Shown piece after piece: positions 17,834-26,166 of a DNA stretch of 64,000 bases. A program made the position numbers and the translations under genes. The notes beneath the pieces were generated by a model. It was not told the DNA's origin and made no database searches. It saw nothing but the letters and a program-made list of their open reading frames with translations. Source of the stretch: Sphingomonas sp. NFR04 (GTDB taxonomy: Bacteria > Pseudomonadota > Alphaproteobacteria > Sphingomonadales > Sphingomonadaceae). The stretch is taken from assembly GCF_900114095.1 (NCBI RefSeq), contig NZ_FORV01000009.1:1-64000 (forward strand), written 5' to 3'. The stretch's first letter is position 1. Each line of letters opens with the position of its first letter.

Positions 17834-18233
17834 ACTGCGCTTCGTCTACGGCATGGCCGCTCTCGCCGCGCTGGCTGGTGCCGCCTCCGTCGCCGGTATC
17901 TACTATCAGGACAGCGCCCAGGCGCGCACGAATGCCGAGGCGATGACCGGGGGCAGCGTGCGCGCAGGTCAGGCCGCGATCGAGCGCTATAATTGCGGAG
18001 CCTGCCACCGCATCCCCGGCATCGGCGCCGCCACCGGCGTTGCGGGGCCGGCGCTGAACGGCGTGGGGACGCGCAGCTTCATCGCCGGCATGTTGCCGAA
18101 CAGCCCCGACAATCTCGAACGCTGGATCCAGCACCCGCAGCAGGTGGTGCCCGGCAACGCGATGCCAGATCAACGCGTGACGCCGCGGGACGCCCGCGAC
18201 ATCGCCGCCTACCTGTACACGCTGCGAAGATAG
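17823..18233 (+). CDS. membrane-anchored or exported cytochrome c
   Basis: A 136-residue monohaem cytochrome c closing the oxidase operon. An N-terminal hydrophobic segment (residues 9-27) is an uncleaved anchor or signal. Haem motif CGACH is near residue 59, and a probable Met ligand lies in GNAMPDQ near 116. The ATG at 17823 overlaps the ctaG end by 11 bases. Together with the lipoprotein cytochrome at the operon start and the haem domain fused to CtaC, it makes three c-type haems for one oxidase. It is probably an electron donor. Confidence 0.83.
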   Translation: MPSELRFVYGMAALAALAGAASVAGIYYQDSAQARTNAEAMTGGSVRAGQAAIERYNCGACHRIPGIGAATGVAGPALNGVGTRSFIAGMLPNSPDNLERWIQHPQQVVPGNAMPDQRVTPRDARDIAAYLYTLRR

Positions 18234-18250
18234 GCCGAGCGGCTAGCGAG

Positions 18251-18275
18251 CCTCATTCCCACTCGAACATCAATA
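18251..18275. repeat. att-like repeat, island left end
   Basis: Contains TCATTCCCACTCGA (18253-18266), an exact 14-bp match to the last 14 bases of guaA (32375-32388). The bases to its right (ACATCAATA) are not in guaA but are shared with 4936-4944. That is the pattern expected for the distal att site of an element inserted in the guaA 3' end: core plus element arm. It sits directly after the oxidase operon. I propose it as the left boundary of the 18.25-32.39 kb island. Confidence 0.6.
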
Positions 18276-18902
18276 AGCAGACATTACGTCTATTTCTCAA
18301 TTCATTGGGCGGCCTTGAGGCAAGCAGTGCCATGAAAAATGCCATTCTGGGATTTGCGCAGTTTGGCAGTTCCTTGGACGTCGAAGGGGAGGCTGCCGTA
18401 TGCCCGATCCCGGAAGGCTGTGACCAAATGCCCGAAATCCATCGGTCACGGCCGAGCAGGCCGTTGAGCCAGATTGATGCCGGATCTGATGCCGTCTGAT
18501 TCCCCTAGCGCAAAACATCTCTATTCCACGGCGCAAAACGAAGTGCTAAACCCATGGGGCTTCAAAGTGTGTCAAATAGATTACCTCCGAGCCCACCGAG
18601 CTGTAACTCGGTGGGCTCACCTTCATGAAGTGACCTGATCAGCCATGGTATGCTGGTTGGCCTGTCTGATTGGATGACGCCGATCTTGGCATCGGCCTGA
18701 ACTTTTCATGACGAGGTCAGCGCAGAGCGTTCAAGCAATTTGAGTCGCACCGATTTCCATCCCCCCGCTCCTCGGTCGCCGGCTACTGCAACCGAGGCAA
18801 CCAGATCGGGGACCCTCGCGCCGACAGGCTTTTGATCACCCCATGGCTGAATGCCACCCTGCGTGGCGAATCTTCGAGCGTGGAAGGCGAGTAATCTTGA
18901 GA
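18276..18902. other. gene-free DNA at the left end of the island
   Basis: No supported gene in about 630 bases. Short open frames occur (for instance around 18297-18536 on the minus strand) but have no ribosome site, no recognisable domain and unusual composition. The only clear structure is the perfect hairpin at 18589-18618. The stretch may hold remnants of mobile DNA that I cannot identify. Confidence 0.5.
18589..18618. terminator. perfect 12-bp hairpin, possible terminator
   Basis: A perfect inverted repeat GAGCCCACCGAG / CTCGGTGGGCTC (18589-18600 and 18607-18618) around the loop CTGTAA. The stem is strong, but no T-run follows on either strand, so rho-independent termination is uncertain. 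It lies about 355 bases after the last oxidase gene and could also be part of a mobile-element remnant. Confidence 0.45.
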
Positions 18903-19168
18903 GAAGGTGCTTGATAGACGAGTCACTCCCCGATTGTGCTTAATAGACGAGTGCTGCTGCTCATGAGGACATCCGCCAGCAACGCGCCGGAGCCGCATTT
19001 GAGGGTAGCTTGGCGACTTAGCAGCGCTGCACGAGCCCTCGAGGCTGCCAATATGCCACTTGGCGCAGGCATTCGCAGGTTCCGAGCGCCGCGCGCCGAC
19101 GAGGCGGACGCACTACACTCGTCTATTAAGCACATTCGAACCGAAGGATTCGTCTATCGAGCACCTTC
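18903..19168. mobile_element. MITE-like element with doubled inverted ends
   Basis: Outer inverted pair: 18903-18924 and 19147-19168 (GAAGGTGCTTGATAGACGAG, 20 of 22 matching). Inner inverted pair: 18935-18953 and 19116-19134 (TGTGCTTAATAGACGAGTG, 19 of 19). Outer and inner units on each side resemble each other (TGCTTNATAGACGA), so each end carries two related sites 10-12 bp apart. The roughly 160-bp centre has no convincing gene. Size and symmetry fit a non-autonomous transposable element or a recombinase-binding array. No clear target duplication is seen. The nested ends are unlike simple IS ends; the parent element is unknown. Confidence 0.6.
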
Positions 19169-19353
19169 GTCACCTCCGGGAGCCGCCTCGACTAGCTCCT
19201 CTGCCCCATCCGCCTCCGCCGGTTTCGACCAAAATGCGCCGATCGCCGGTCCGGCCTTGAACGGCAGCTTCAGCCAAAACTTGCCGTAAGCAAGGATGGC
19301 TTCGACGATCGTATATGAGTTCGGCGAGTTGAGGGAGTGCTCTTCAAATCACA
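19154..19353 (-). other. possible 3' fragment of an unidentified gene
   Basis: A minus-strand reading frame is open from about 19353 to a TAG at 19154-19156. It reads with non-random composition (ILAYGKFWLKLPFK, then GPAIGAFW) but has no start codon with a ribosome site, and it overlaps the end of the neighbouring hydrolase gene. Its stop lies inside the right outer arm of the MITE-like element. It may be a truncated gene end captured next to that element. Low confidence. Confidence 0.25.
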
Positions 19354-20252
19354 AGCGTTTCGCCATCTGCGGGGATGAGCAGGCGTTGCGAATAACCACT
19401 TTGTTTGGCGAATGCGCGAAGATCGGCGCGGCTAAGGATGCAGTGGTTCACGGCTTCCATGTGACTCGCGATCAGCATCGCATTCGGCGCGGCGCGATGT
19501 ACGGCAAGGACGTCCGTCGGGCCCATGATGATCGGATCCAGTCCGATCACGGTCGCCATCCCGGCGTTCAACACGATGACGTCGGGGGCGTAGGTGGCAA
19601 TGGTGCGCTCGACCTCGCGATTCCAGATCGTGTCGCCGGCGACGTACAGCGTCTTGTGCGACGGGTGACGCAGGACGAAGCCGCTGACCGGCCCGAGTAT
19701 CTGCGGCAGCGCCTTCAGGGCGGCATCGGTGCCATGCTGCCCGCCCGTGCGGCTCAGGCGCACGCCGCGAAACGCGGTGTTCTCTGTCAGAATACGGACA
19801 TCTGCGAAGCCTGACGCATGCAGTTGGGCGGCATCGCCGGCGTTCTGCACGAAGATCGGCCGCGCCTTGTTCAGCTTGGCCTTCGCCGCTTCGTCCCAAT
19901 GATCGGGATGCAGGTGCGTGACGATAACCGCATCGACGTCGATGATCGAGGCGAGCGGCATGGGCAGCGGCACGAGCGGGTTGCGCCGCTGGCTGTTGGC
20001 CGTCCCCTCAAAGCCCGGATAGGCGTCCTTATCCGCCAGCACCGGATCGACTAGGAAGCGGACGCCGCCATAGTCGATGCGCAAGGTTGCATTGCGGACC
20101 TGGGTAAGGCTGGCGCGCGTTGCGGGGCCTGCGATGGCGGCACCGATCGACACCGGTGCGGCAAACAGCGCTGAGGCAAGGATCGTGGCGCCGGCCAGCG
20201 TCATCGCCTGGCGACGGTCGAGTGCGGTGGGCGTGTCGGATGGATCGGCCAT
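19344..20252 (-). CDS. exported MBL-fold metal-dependent hydrolase (UlaG-like)
   Basis: A 302-residue metallo-beta-lactamase-fold protein. The N-terminus DRRQAMTLAG followed by a hydrophobic stretch looks like a twin-arginine signal with cleavage near residue 40. The metal motif THLHPDHWD is near residue 112, further ligands are suggested by VAGDTIW near 212, and ASHMEAVNH near 270 supplies the distal His. The order fits the UlaG/beta-lactamase-like subfamily. The gene is followed after 65 bases by no coupled gene; upstream on the same strand lie the alpha/beta hydrolase and DJ-1-like genes, which probably form one transcription unit of accessory hydrolases. Confidence 0.75.
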   Translation of the reverse strand: MADPSDTPTALDRRQAMTLAGATILASALFAAPVSIGAAIAGPATRASLTQVRNATLRIDYGGVRFLVDPVLADKDAYPGFEGTANSQRRNPLVPLPMPLASIIDVDAVIVTHLHPDHWDEAAKAKLNKARPIFVQNAGDAAQLHASGFADVRILTENTAFRGVRLSRTGGQHGTDAALKALPQILGPVSGFVLRHPSHKTLYVAGDTIWNREVERTIATYAPDVIVLNAGMATVIGLDPIIMGPTDVLAVHRAAPNAMLIASHMEAVNHCILSRADLRAFAKQSGYSQRLLIPADGETLVI

Positions 20253-20318
20253 GCTGCCATCTCCCTCAACTATATTGGATGAACCGTCCGGCGAGGCACC
20301 GTTGTCGCAGTGGGTCGC

Positions 20319-21080
20319 CTAGTTGGCCGCAGTAGCCGCCGCCTCGATGAACGCGGCGACATCCTTCGGGTGGGACAGCATGACGGCGTGGCTGCTGTTG
20401 ATCTCGGTCAGCTTGGCCTTGGCGCGGGTCGCCATGAAGCGCTGCGTGGTCGGCGAGACCATATGGTCCTGCTTCGTCAGCATCCAGCGAACGGGCTTGT
20501 CGTGCCACGCCGCCGTAGTCAGCTTGGTCTGCACCGCGGCCAGGCCCCAGGGGACCTGCGACACTGCCATGAAGCCGGTGATCGAAATGTCGACGTCCGC
20601 CGCGAACGCCGTCGGGAACTTGACCGGGTCTACGAGGATGAACCCTTCTTCCGGCGGCAGCAGCGGCGGACCGGATTCGCCGGGCACGGGCCGGGTCGCC
20701 AGCTCGAACACCGACTCCCCGGCATCGGGCGCGAGTGCCGCGATATAGGCGAGGCTCTTCACCTTGGGATCCGCGCCCGCTTCGGTGATGACCGCGCCGC
20801 CATAGCTGTGGCCGACCAGCACCACCGGCTTGCTTGCCTTCGCGATCACCTGGCGGGTGGCCGCGACGTCGCCGTCGAGCGTGACGGTCGGGTTCTGCAC
20901 GACCAGCACCTCATAGCCGTCCCTGGTCAGTATGTCGTAGACCGGCTTCCAGCCCGAGGCATCGACGAATGCGCCATGCACCAGCACGATGGAGACGGGC
21001 TTGGTCGGCGCGTGGGGCTGGGCGGTGGCGGAAGCGGTGGTGGCCATGGCAAGGAGCACTCCTGCAATAAGATGTTTCAT
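20319..21080 (-). CDS. secreted alpha/beta-fold hydrolase
   Basis: A 253-residue alpha/beta hydrolase with a cleavable signal peptide (MKHLIAGVLLAMATTASATA). The nucleophile elbow GHSYGG is near residue 92. An HG oxyanion motif (LVHGAFVDASGW) is near residue 35, a candidate acid Asp lies in TKQDHMV near 203, and a catalytic His is in SSHAVMLSHP near 231. The family contains esterases and lactonases active on xenobiotic esters. The ATG at 21080 follows GGAGTGAC; an upstream in-frame GTG at 21089 is possible. It lies between MBL-fold and DJ-1-like genes on the same strand. Confidence 0.82.
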   Translation of the reverse strand: MKHLIAGVLLAMATTASATAQPHAPTKPVSIVLVHGAFVDASGWKPVYDILTRDGYEVLVVQNPTVTLDGDVAATRQVIAKASKPVVLVGHSYGGAVITEAGADPKVKSLAYIAALAPDAGESVFELATRPVPGESGPPLLPPEEGFILVDPVKFPTAFAADVDISITGFMAVSQVPWGLAAVQTKLTTAAWHDKPVRWMLTKQDHMVSPTTQRFMATRAKAKLTEINSSHAVMLSHPKDVAAFIEAAATAAN

Positions 21081-21191
21081 CGACGTCACTCCAGGTTGAT
21101 CGGGGGGGGCGCTCGCTGCTCGGTGCCCGCGTACGCACCCGGGGCGAAGCGTGCGCGTGGCGTGCGCGTTCAGATCGCGTGCGGCCGGTGG

Positions 21192-21986
21192 TCAGGCATG
21201 GCCGAGCTTGCGATCCAGCGCGGCGATGAGGGCCGTGGCGATCGGGTGATCCGAACGCGGATTCTGGCCGGTGATCAGCTCGCGATCCCCGATGACATAG
21301 GGCTCGAAGTCCGGGCCGGTATCGACGACGGCACCTGCCAGCCCGAGCGCATAGGGCATGTCGAAATAGATCCTGGCGTGAAGGATCGTATCCTCGATCA
21401 CCTTCTCCTCTGACTTTTGGAACACGGTCATCCGATAGCCGGCATATTGCCAGCCTCTGGACCATTCCTTCGCCTTGGCATGGTCGCCGGCGATCAGCGC
21501 CGCGCGGAACTCGCGTGCGTATGGCATTGCGGCAGTCGAGGAAATCGGGCCGTGACAGAGCATCGCCGTCGGCTTCTCGTGCGCATGGAAATGGCGCAGG
21601 ATTTCGCCGAGTTCCTGATCCTGCATCAGGTCGACGATGGGGGCCTGGCCGCCGGGGATGAAGATCCCGTCATAGGTTTCGATCCCCTCGTCGAGGATCG
21701 AACGGAGCGTACGGCCCTGCATCGACGGGTCGTCGATCCAGAAAAGCTTGGCGTGCTCATAGGCCTGGACGTCGCCGCCGAAATGCGCGGGCGAGTCCGA
21801 CGCCTTGTCCATCGTCGGGGGGCTGCCATTGGGTGTCGCGAGCACGACTTCATAGCCAGCATAGATGAGCGCCAGCATCGGAACCACGGTTTCGTTCAGG
21901 TAATTTCCCGTGTCTCCCCAATATCCGCCTTGGGTTTCAATGCGATTTGCATTGGACCCGATGACGACGACCTTGCCTTTGCTCAT
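21192..21986 (-). CDS. type 1 glutamine amidotransferase-like (DJ-1/PfpI, HchA-like) protein
   Basis: A 264-residue DJ-1/PfpI superfamily protein. The nucleophilic Cys is in MLCHGP near residue 144, with a partner Glu plausible in the region near residue 20 (the family uses a Glu/Cys pair). GIFIPGGQAP near residue 109 is the conserved strand-loop. Length and order are closest to the HchA/glyoxalase III branch, acting on methylglyoxal or as a protein deglycase, but the exact activity is not shown. GAGGACAGG just before the ATG at 21986 is a strong ribosome site. Divergent from the monooxygenase/aldo-keto reductase pair. Confidence 0.8.
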   Translation of the reverse strand: MSKGKVVVIGSNANRIETQGGYWGDTGNYLNETVVPMLALIYAGYEVVLATPNGSPPTMDKASDSPAHFGGDVQAYEHAKLFWIDDPSMQGRTLRSILDEGIETYDGIFIPGGQAPIVDLMQDQELGEILRHFHAHEKPTAMLCHGPISSTAAMPYAREFRAALIAGDHAKAKEWSRGWQYAGYRMTVFQKSEEKVIEDTILHARIYFDMPYALGLAGAVVDTGPDFEPYVIGDRELITGQNPRSDHPIATALIAALDRKLGHA

Positions 21987-22249
21987 CCTGTCCTCCTTGG
22001 CCTCGACCGGCCCAGCAGCAGCGCAGGCGTATCTAAGCCCATTGGTTCTCCAAGAGGCGTCAATTGCGGTAACGTCGCGTTAAAGGAGGTAGGTCGCTCT
22101 CAGCGCTGCGCGTTCCGCGACATTCTCCAGATTTGACCCGGCTTAACTGCGATCCGCAAACGATCTGCGCTAATTAGCCTTCGTCCGGCACGCCCTTGTC
22201 TGGCGGCGCGCTGCACCAAGAATTGCGCCGCAGCCAAAGGGGAAGCGAG

Positions 22250-22546
22250 ATGACCAGCAACGTGAAGATTGTCGCCATACTGACGGCGCGTCCGGGCAAG
22301 GAAGCGGAATTGCGGACGCTGCTCGAAGGCCTGATCGAACCAAGCCGGGCCGAGCCGGGGAATCTGCGCTACGACCTGTGGGCCGATCCGGCCGAGCCGG
22401 GAGTCTTCGTCCTCGACGAACTCTATGTCGACGCCGCGGCGCGGGAAACGCATCGCGCGACGCCGCACTTCCAGCACTATCTGGCGACCATCGCGCAGCT
22501 GGCGGAGCGGAAGGCATTCAACCTCGAACGGCGCATCGTCGCCTGA
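22250..22546 (+). CDS. putative quinol monooxygenase (ABM domain)
   Basis: A 98-residue single-domain antibiotic-biosynthesis-monooxygenase (YgiN-like) protein with a ferredoxin-like fold. KIVAILTARPGKEAELRTLL is the usual first strand-helix, PGNLRYDLW the second strand and TPHFQHYL the conserved His-containing helix near residue 72. The ATG at 22250 follows GGGGAAGCGAG. It is 17 bases upstream of an aldo/keto reductase gene and probably co-transcribed with it; the pair may act in quinone or aldehyde detoxification, which is inference. Confidence 0.85.
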   Translation: MTSNVKIVAILTARPGKEAELRTLLEGLIEPSRAEPGNLRYDLWADPAEPGVFVLDELYVDAAARETHRATPHFQHYLATIAQLAERKAFNLERRIVA

Positions 22547-22563
22547 AAGGGAGGAATTGGATC

Positions 22564-23574
22564 ATGACCTTCAAGGATATCCTGCCCGGCAAGCTCGGCT
22601 TCGGCGCGGCGCCGCTCGGCAACATGTTCCGCGCGATCCCCGAGGAGGAGGCGCTGGCGACGGTGGAAGCGGCCTGGCAGGACGGCATCCGCTACTTCGA
22701 CAACGCGCCCTTCTACGGGGCAGGCCTCGCCGAACTGCGCATGGGCGCCGCCCTCAAGGACAAGCCCCGCGACGACTATGTGATCAGCACCAAGGTCGGC
22801 CGCATCGTCCTAGACGAGCTCGAACCCGGCGCGCGCGACAATGGCGAGAAGGGCGACGTGTTCGCCCATGGCCGTCCGAACAAGGTGATCAACGACTATT
22901 CGGCCGACGCGACGCTACGCTCGATAGAAGACAGCCTGAAACGGCTGCAGACCGATCGTATCGACATCATATGGGTTCATGATGTCGCCCAGGACTTCTA
23001 TGGAGACGCTTGGCTCGAGCAATTCGAGAGCGCCCGCAAGGGTGCCTTCAAGGTGCTGGACCGACTGAAGGACGAGGGCGTCATCAAGGCCTGGGGCCTC
23101 GGCGTCAATCGCGTCGAGCCGATTGAACTCCTTCTCGACCTTGACGATCCCCAACCAGATGGGTCGCTGCTCGCCGGCCGCTACACGCTGCTCGATCACG
23201 GCCGAGCCCTTCAGCGCCTGATGCCTCGGGCCCTGGAGCGGGACCTCGGTATCGTAGTCGGTGGACCCTATAGCTCGGGAGTCCTCGTCGGCGGCCCCAA
23301 TTTCGAATATGCGCCAGCCGACGCCGAAATCCTCGCCAAGGTCGCGGCGATCAAGCAGCTGGCCAGCCGTTATGGGATCAGCATGAAGGCTGCGGGCTTG
23401 CAGTTCGCGCTTGCGCACCCGGCGGTAGCGGCGGTGATCCCCGGAGCGAGCAGGCCAGCGCGCATCGCCGAGGATCGCGCAGCGCTTCTGGAGCATGTTC
23501 CGCCGCAATTCTGGGCCGCTCTAAGGGATGCAGGCCTGATCGATCCCGCCGCGCCCTTGCCCTTGGATGACTGA
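22564..23574 (+). CDS. aldo/keto reductase (aldose dehydrogenase-like)
   Basis: A 336-residue TIM-barrel NAD(P)-dependent oxidoreductase. The catalytic tetrad is visible: Asp in YFDNAPFYG near residue 42, Tyr in the same motif (NAPFYG), Lys in ISTKVGR near 77 and His in WVHDV near 138. The cofactor-binding end includes AVIPGASRPARIAED near 300. Overall similarity is to the D-threo-aldose/L-fucose dehydrogenase branch. The ATG at 22564 follows GGGAGGAATTGG. It is downstream of the monooxygenase gene with the same polarity. Confidence 0.87.
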   Translation: MTFKDILPGKLGFGAAPLGNMFRAIPEEEALATVEAAWQDGIRYFDNAPFYGAGLAELRMGAALKDKPRDDYVISTKVGRIVLDELEPGARDNGEKGDVFAHGRPNKVINDYSADATLRSIEDSLKRLQTDRIDIIWVHDVAQDFYGDAWLEQFESARKGAFKVLDRLKDEGVIKAWGLGVNRVEPIELLLDLDDPQPDGSLLAGRYTLLDHGRALQRLMPRALERDLGIVVGGPYSSGVLVGGPNFEYAPADAEILAKVAAIKQLASRYGISMKAAGLQFALAHPAVAAVIPGASRPARIAEDRAALLEHVPPQFWAALRDAGLIDPAAPLPLDD

Positions 23575-23870
23575 GGATTCAGCCCGCATCCGTCCCGGCG
23601 GGGAGCCAGACTGCTGAAGTCGGTCCATCGCTCGTAAGCGACATTTCTATCGGCCGGCGGCACAAGATGACTAGGGGCGTTCGGCCGGTGAAGTCCGCAC
23701 GCTGCGGGCATTGTCTCAAGGCATAGTATCCTCGACGAGGATCGGTATATTTAGCACTGGCAAAACGGCTCCCGGGCCGATGTGACTACTCCTGCCAAAA
23801 GCCGTCTTTGCAGCGCCAATCGGCGAACGACGGGTTTGTCCCAATTTAAGTCGCTGGCAGGTCGAAGCCC

Positions 23871-25436
23871 TCACAATCCAATCGGGAGCGAAATCTTAAA
23901 AGAGGCGCCCTCTGCGGACGACGAATACAAATCGATCTCCCCCCGGTTGGCGCCGAGGAGCGAGCGCAGGATTGGGAGGCCAAGCCCGGTACCACCATCC
24001 GAGCGACGCGTGGTGAAGAACGGCTCGAAGATGCGGTGGCGGTCCCCCAGAGGCACCCCTGGCCCATCGTCCGCTACGGTTACAGTGACACCTGCGGTCG
24101 CTGATTGGGCTGCGAGCGTCACCTGCGTGGCGCCTGCCTGCTTACTGTTTTCGATCAGCCCCACCAGCACCGCCTCCAGCACGTTGGAGGGCATCGCGAC
24201 GAGCGGCACAGGGTGCTCCGAAATGTGGACAGCGAGCGCAGCGCCCTCGTGCCCGTAGGCGTCAGCGATGCAGAGCATCACCTGGAGCACATCGGTCCGC
24301 GCCCCCTCCTCTGCCGTCGCCATGTCTGCACGGGCCAGATCGAGCAATCGGCTGACGAGCAGATTGAGCCGGGCGGCATCGCCAGCGATGTTGGCGAGGA
24401 AGCGCTCGCGATCCGCGGGGGCCATGTCGCCATGATCCTGCAGCAGCTCTACCGCGCCGCGGATGCCCGCCAGTGGCGTCTTGAATTCATGGCTGACCGC
24501 ATGGGCGAAGTCGCGCAGATAGCGCGAGCGCCGTTCGATCGCCTCGGCCATGCTCCCGAAGTCGTGGTACAGCGCCTGGATCTCGATCGCGGCGGTGGTG
24601 GGCGCCTCCGGCACGGTGCCGCCCCCCTTGGCAACCGCCCGGGTCGCCTCCCCTAGTGCTTCCACCGGCCGAACGATGCCGCGCGAAAGCAAGCCGCTCA
24701 GCACCACCAGCGTGGCGAAGATCACGACGATGCCGAACAGGATCTTGCCGCGATCCTCGTAGATGCCGACGAACAACGCGCGCGGCGAGCGTGCGAGCAG
24801 CAGCACGCCGACCACTCGGCCATCGACGACGATCGGCCGGGCGTGGTGGAGGCGCAGGTCGGAGGCGCGGCTCAGCCACTCGAGCACGTAATGCGGGCGA
24901 TAGGCGCCATTGCGGCGAAGGGTCGTCACCGCGCGACCGGCCAGCGCCGCCTGCAGTTCCGGCATCGCGCCATAGGCCAGGCAGGTATCGCCGCCTGCAA
25001 GAATGCGCCCTTGCGGATCGAGTAACTGGATCGACGCCAGCGTCGTGTTTGCCGTCGCACGGAGGACAGGGGCCAAGCGCGTTGCCCAAGCACGCGTCTC
25101 GGGATCGGTCGAACCTTGTCGGAAGACGGCTGCCGGGCGCTCAGGAAGGACCGTGGTCAGGCGCAGGTCGAGAGTGGACGCGCTGGGCATGGCGCCCATG
25201 CTCGCCGGCATCCCGTGCCCACCCGGCCACTCGGCAGCGCCCGCCGCTGCCAGCGCCGCGCTCTGCGCGATCAGCGCGGCTTCGGTCTGGCGCAGCAAGC
25301 TGTTCTCATAGACCCGCAAAAAGAGCGCGCCTAAGCCCGGCAAGGCCGCCACGAACACGAAGGTTAGCAGCAGGATCGTGCGAAGCCGCAGGCGCGGCCA
25401 ATGGCGCCGCACGACCGCCTTGAACCGCGCGATCAT
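23871..25436 (-). CDS. two-component sensor histidine kinase
   Basis: A 521-residue membrane sensor kinase. One transmembrane helix is near residues 18-40, followed by a periplasmic sensor of about 200 residues, a second helix near 240-265 and a HAMP-like segment (SRGIVRPVEALGEAT). The dimerisation/phosphoacceptor motif HAVSHEFKTPL has its His near 315. The ATPase domain shows N-box LIENSK, G1 VADDGPGVP, F-box IFEPFF and G2 GGTGLGLPI. The ATG at 25436 overlaps the response-regulator stop (ATGA). It resembles CreC-type sensors in layout. The third gene of the set encodes a DUF4173 membrane protein. Confidence 0.9.
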   Translation of the reverse strand: MIARFKAVVRRHWPRLRLRTILLLTFVFVAALPGLGALFLRVYENSLLRQTEAALIAQSAALAAAGAAEWPGGHGMPASMGAMPSASTLDLRLTTVLPERPAAVFRQGSTDPETRAWATRLAPVLRATANTTLASIQLLDPQGRILAGGDTCLAYGAMPELQAALAGRAVTTLRRNGAYRPHYVLEWLSRASDLRLHHARPIVVDGRVVGVLLLARSPRALFVGIYEDRGKILFGIVVIFATLVVLSGLLSRGIVRPVEALGEATRAVAKGGGTVPEAPTTAAIEIQALYHDFGSMAEAIERRSRYLRDFAHAVSHEFKTPLAGIRGAVELLQDHGDMAPADRERFLANIAGDAARLNLLVSRLLDLARADMATAEEGARTDVLQVMLCIADAYGHEGAALAVHISEHPVPLVAMPSNVLEAVLVGLIENSKQAGATQVTLAAQSATAGVTVTVADDGPGVPLGDRHRIFEPFFTTRRSDGGTGLGLPILRSLLGANRGEIDLYSSSAEGASFKISLPIGL

Positions 25437-26149
25437 CCCGCCCCGCAGGTGCCGAGCCGATAGCCGATCCCGGCGCGGGTCTCGATCACGTCCTCCGCGC
25501 CGATCCGCGCGAACTTGCCCCGCAGGTTGCGGATATGGCTGTCGATCGTGCGATCGGTTATGGCGAAGCCCGGCCCGTGCAGCCGATCGATGATCGCATC
25601 GCGGCTGAACACCTTGGAGGGCATCGCCGCCAGCGTGCGCAGGATGCCGAACTCGGTGACGGTGAGCGGCACCGGAGCCCCCGCCCAGCTTGCCTGCCAA
25701 CCATCGGGATCGAGCGTCAGCCGTCCGTGCTGGAGCGGCCCGGCGGCCGCCGCGACGTCCGGCGGACGGCTGCCCACCCGCCGCAGGATCGCCATTACCC
25801 GCGCCACCACCTCGCGCGGCGAGAAAGGCTTCACGACATAGTCGTCGGCACCAAGCTCGATGCCGAGGACGCGATCGATCTCGTCGTCCCGGCTTGACAG
25901 GAACAGGATCGGCAGATCGCCGCCAGCGCGCAGCCGCCGGCACACCTCGATCCCGTCCATGCGCGGCATGTTGATGTCGAGCACGATCAGGTCCGGCGCG
26001 TGGGACGCGACCGCGGCCAGCGCCGCCTCGCCATCCTCCGCCTCGATCGCATCTAGCCCGGCCTTGGCGAGCGCGAACACCAGCAACTGGCGGATGTGCG
26101 GATCATCGTCCGCGACCAGGATCGTACGGGGCATGGGGAACTGGATCAT
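25433..26149 (-). CDS. OmpR-type response regulator
   Basis: A receiver domain (about residues 6-120) with acidic pair ADDD, phosphoacceptor Asp in LDINMPR near residue 57 and Lys in VVKPFSPRE near 105, followed by a winged-helix DNA-binding domain (about 150-235; LTVTEFGILRTLA, then TIDSHIRNLRGK). The start is taken at the ATG at 26149, which has GGGAGG upstream. A second ATG at 26134 (MPRTIL) fits the usual receiver start but has no ribosome site. It follows the DUF4173 gene closely and overlaps the kinase start, so the three genes form one operon. Confidence 0.92.
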   Translation of the reverse strand: MIQFPMPRTILVADDDPHIRQLLVFALAKAGLDAIEAEDGEAALAAVASHAPDLIVLDINMPRMDGIEVCRRLRAGGDLPILFLSSRDDEIDRVLGIELGADDYVVKPFSPREVVARVMAILRRVGSRPPDVAAAAGPLQHGRLTLDPDGWQASWAGAPVPLTVTEFGILRTLAAMPSKVFSRDAIIDRLHGPGFAITDRTIDSHIRNLRGKFARIGAEDVIETRAGIGYRLGTCGAG

Positions 26150-26166
26150 GGCGCGCGCCTCCCCCG

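Noticed and set aside
18297..18536. Open frame at the island left end
   Set aside because: No start site, no recognisable domain and no codon pattern like neighbouring genes.
23575..23870. Gap between aldo/keto reductase and kinase examined for an RNA gene or terminator
   Set aside because: The two genes converge here, but no stem followed by T-run and no conserved RNA fold could be recognised.
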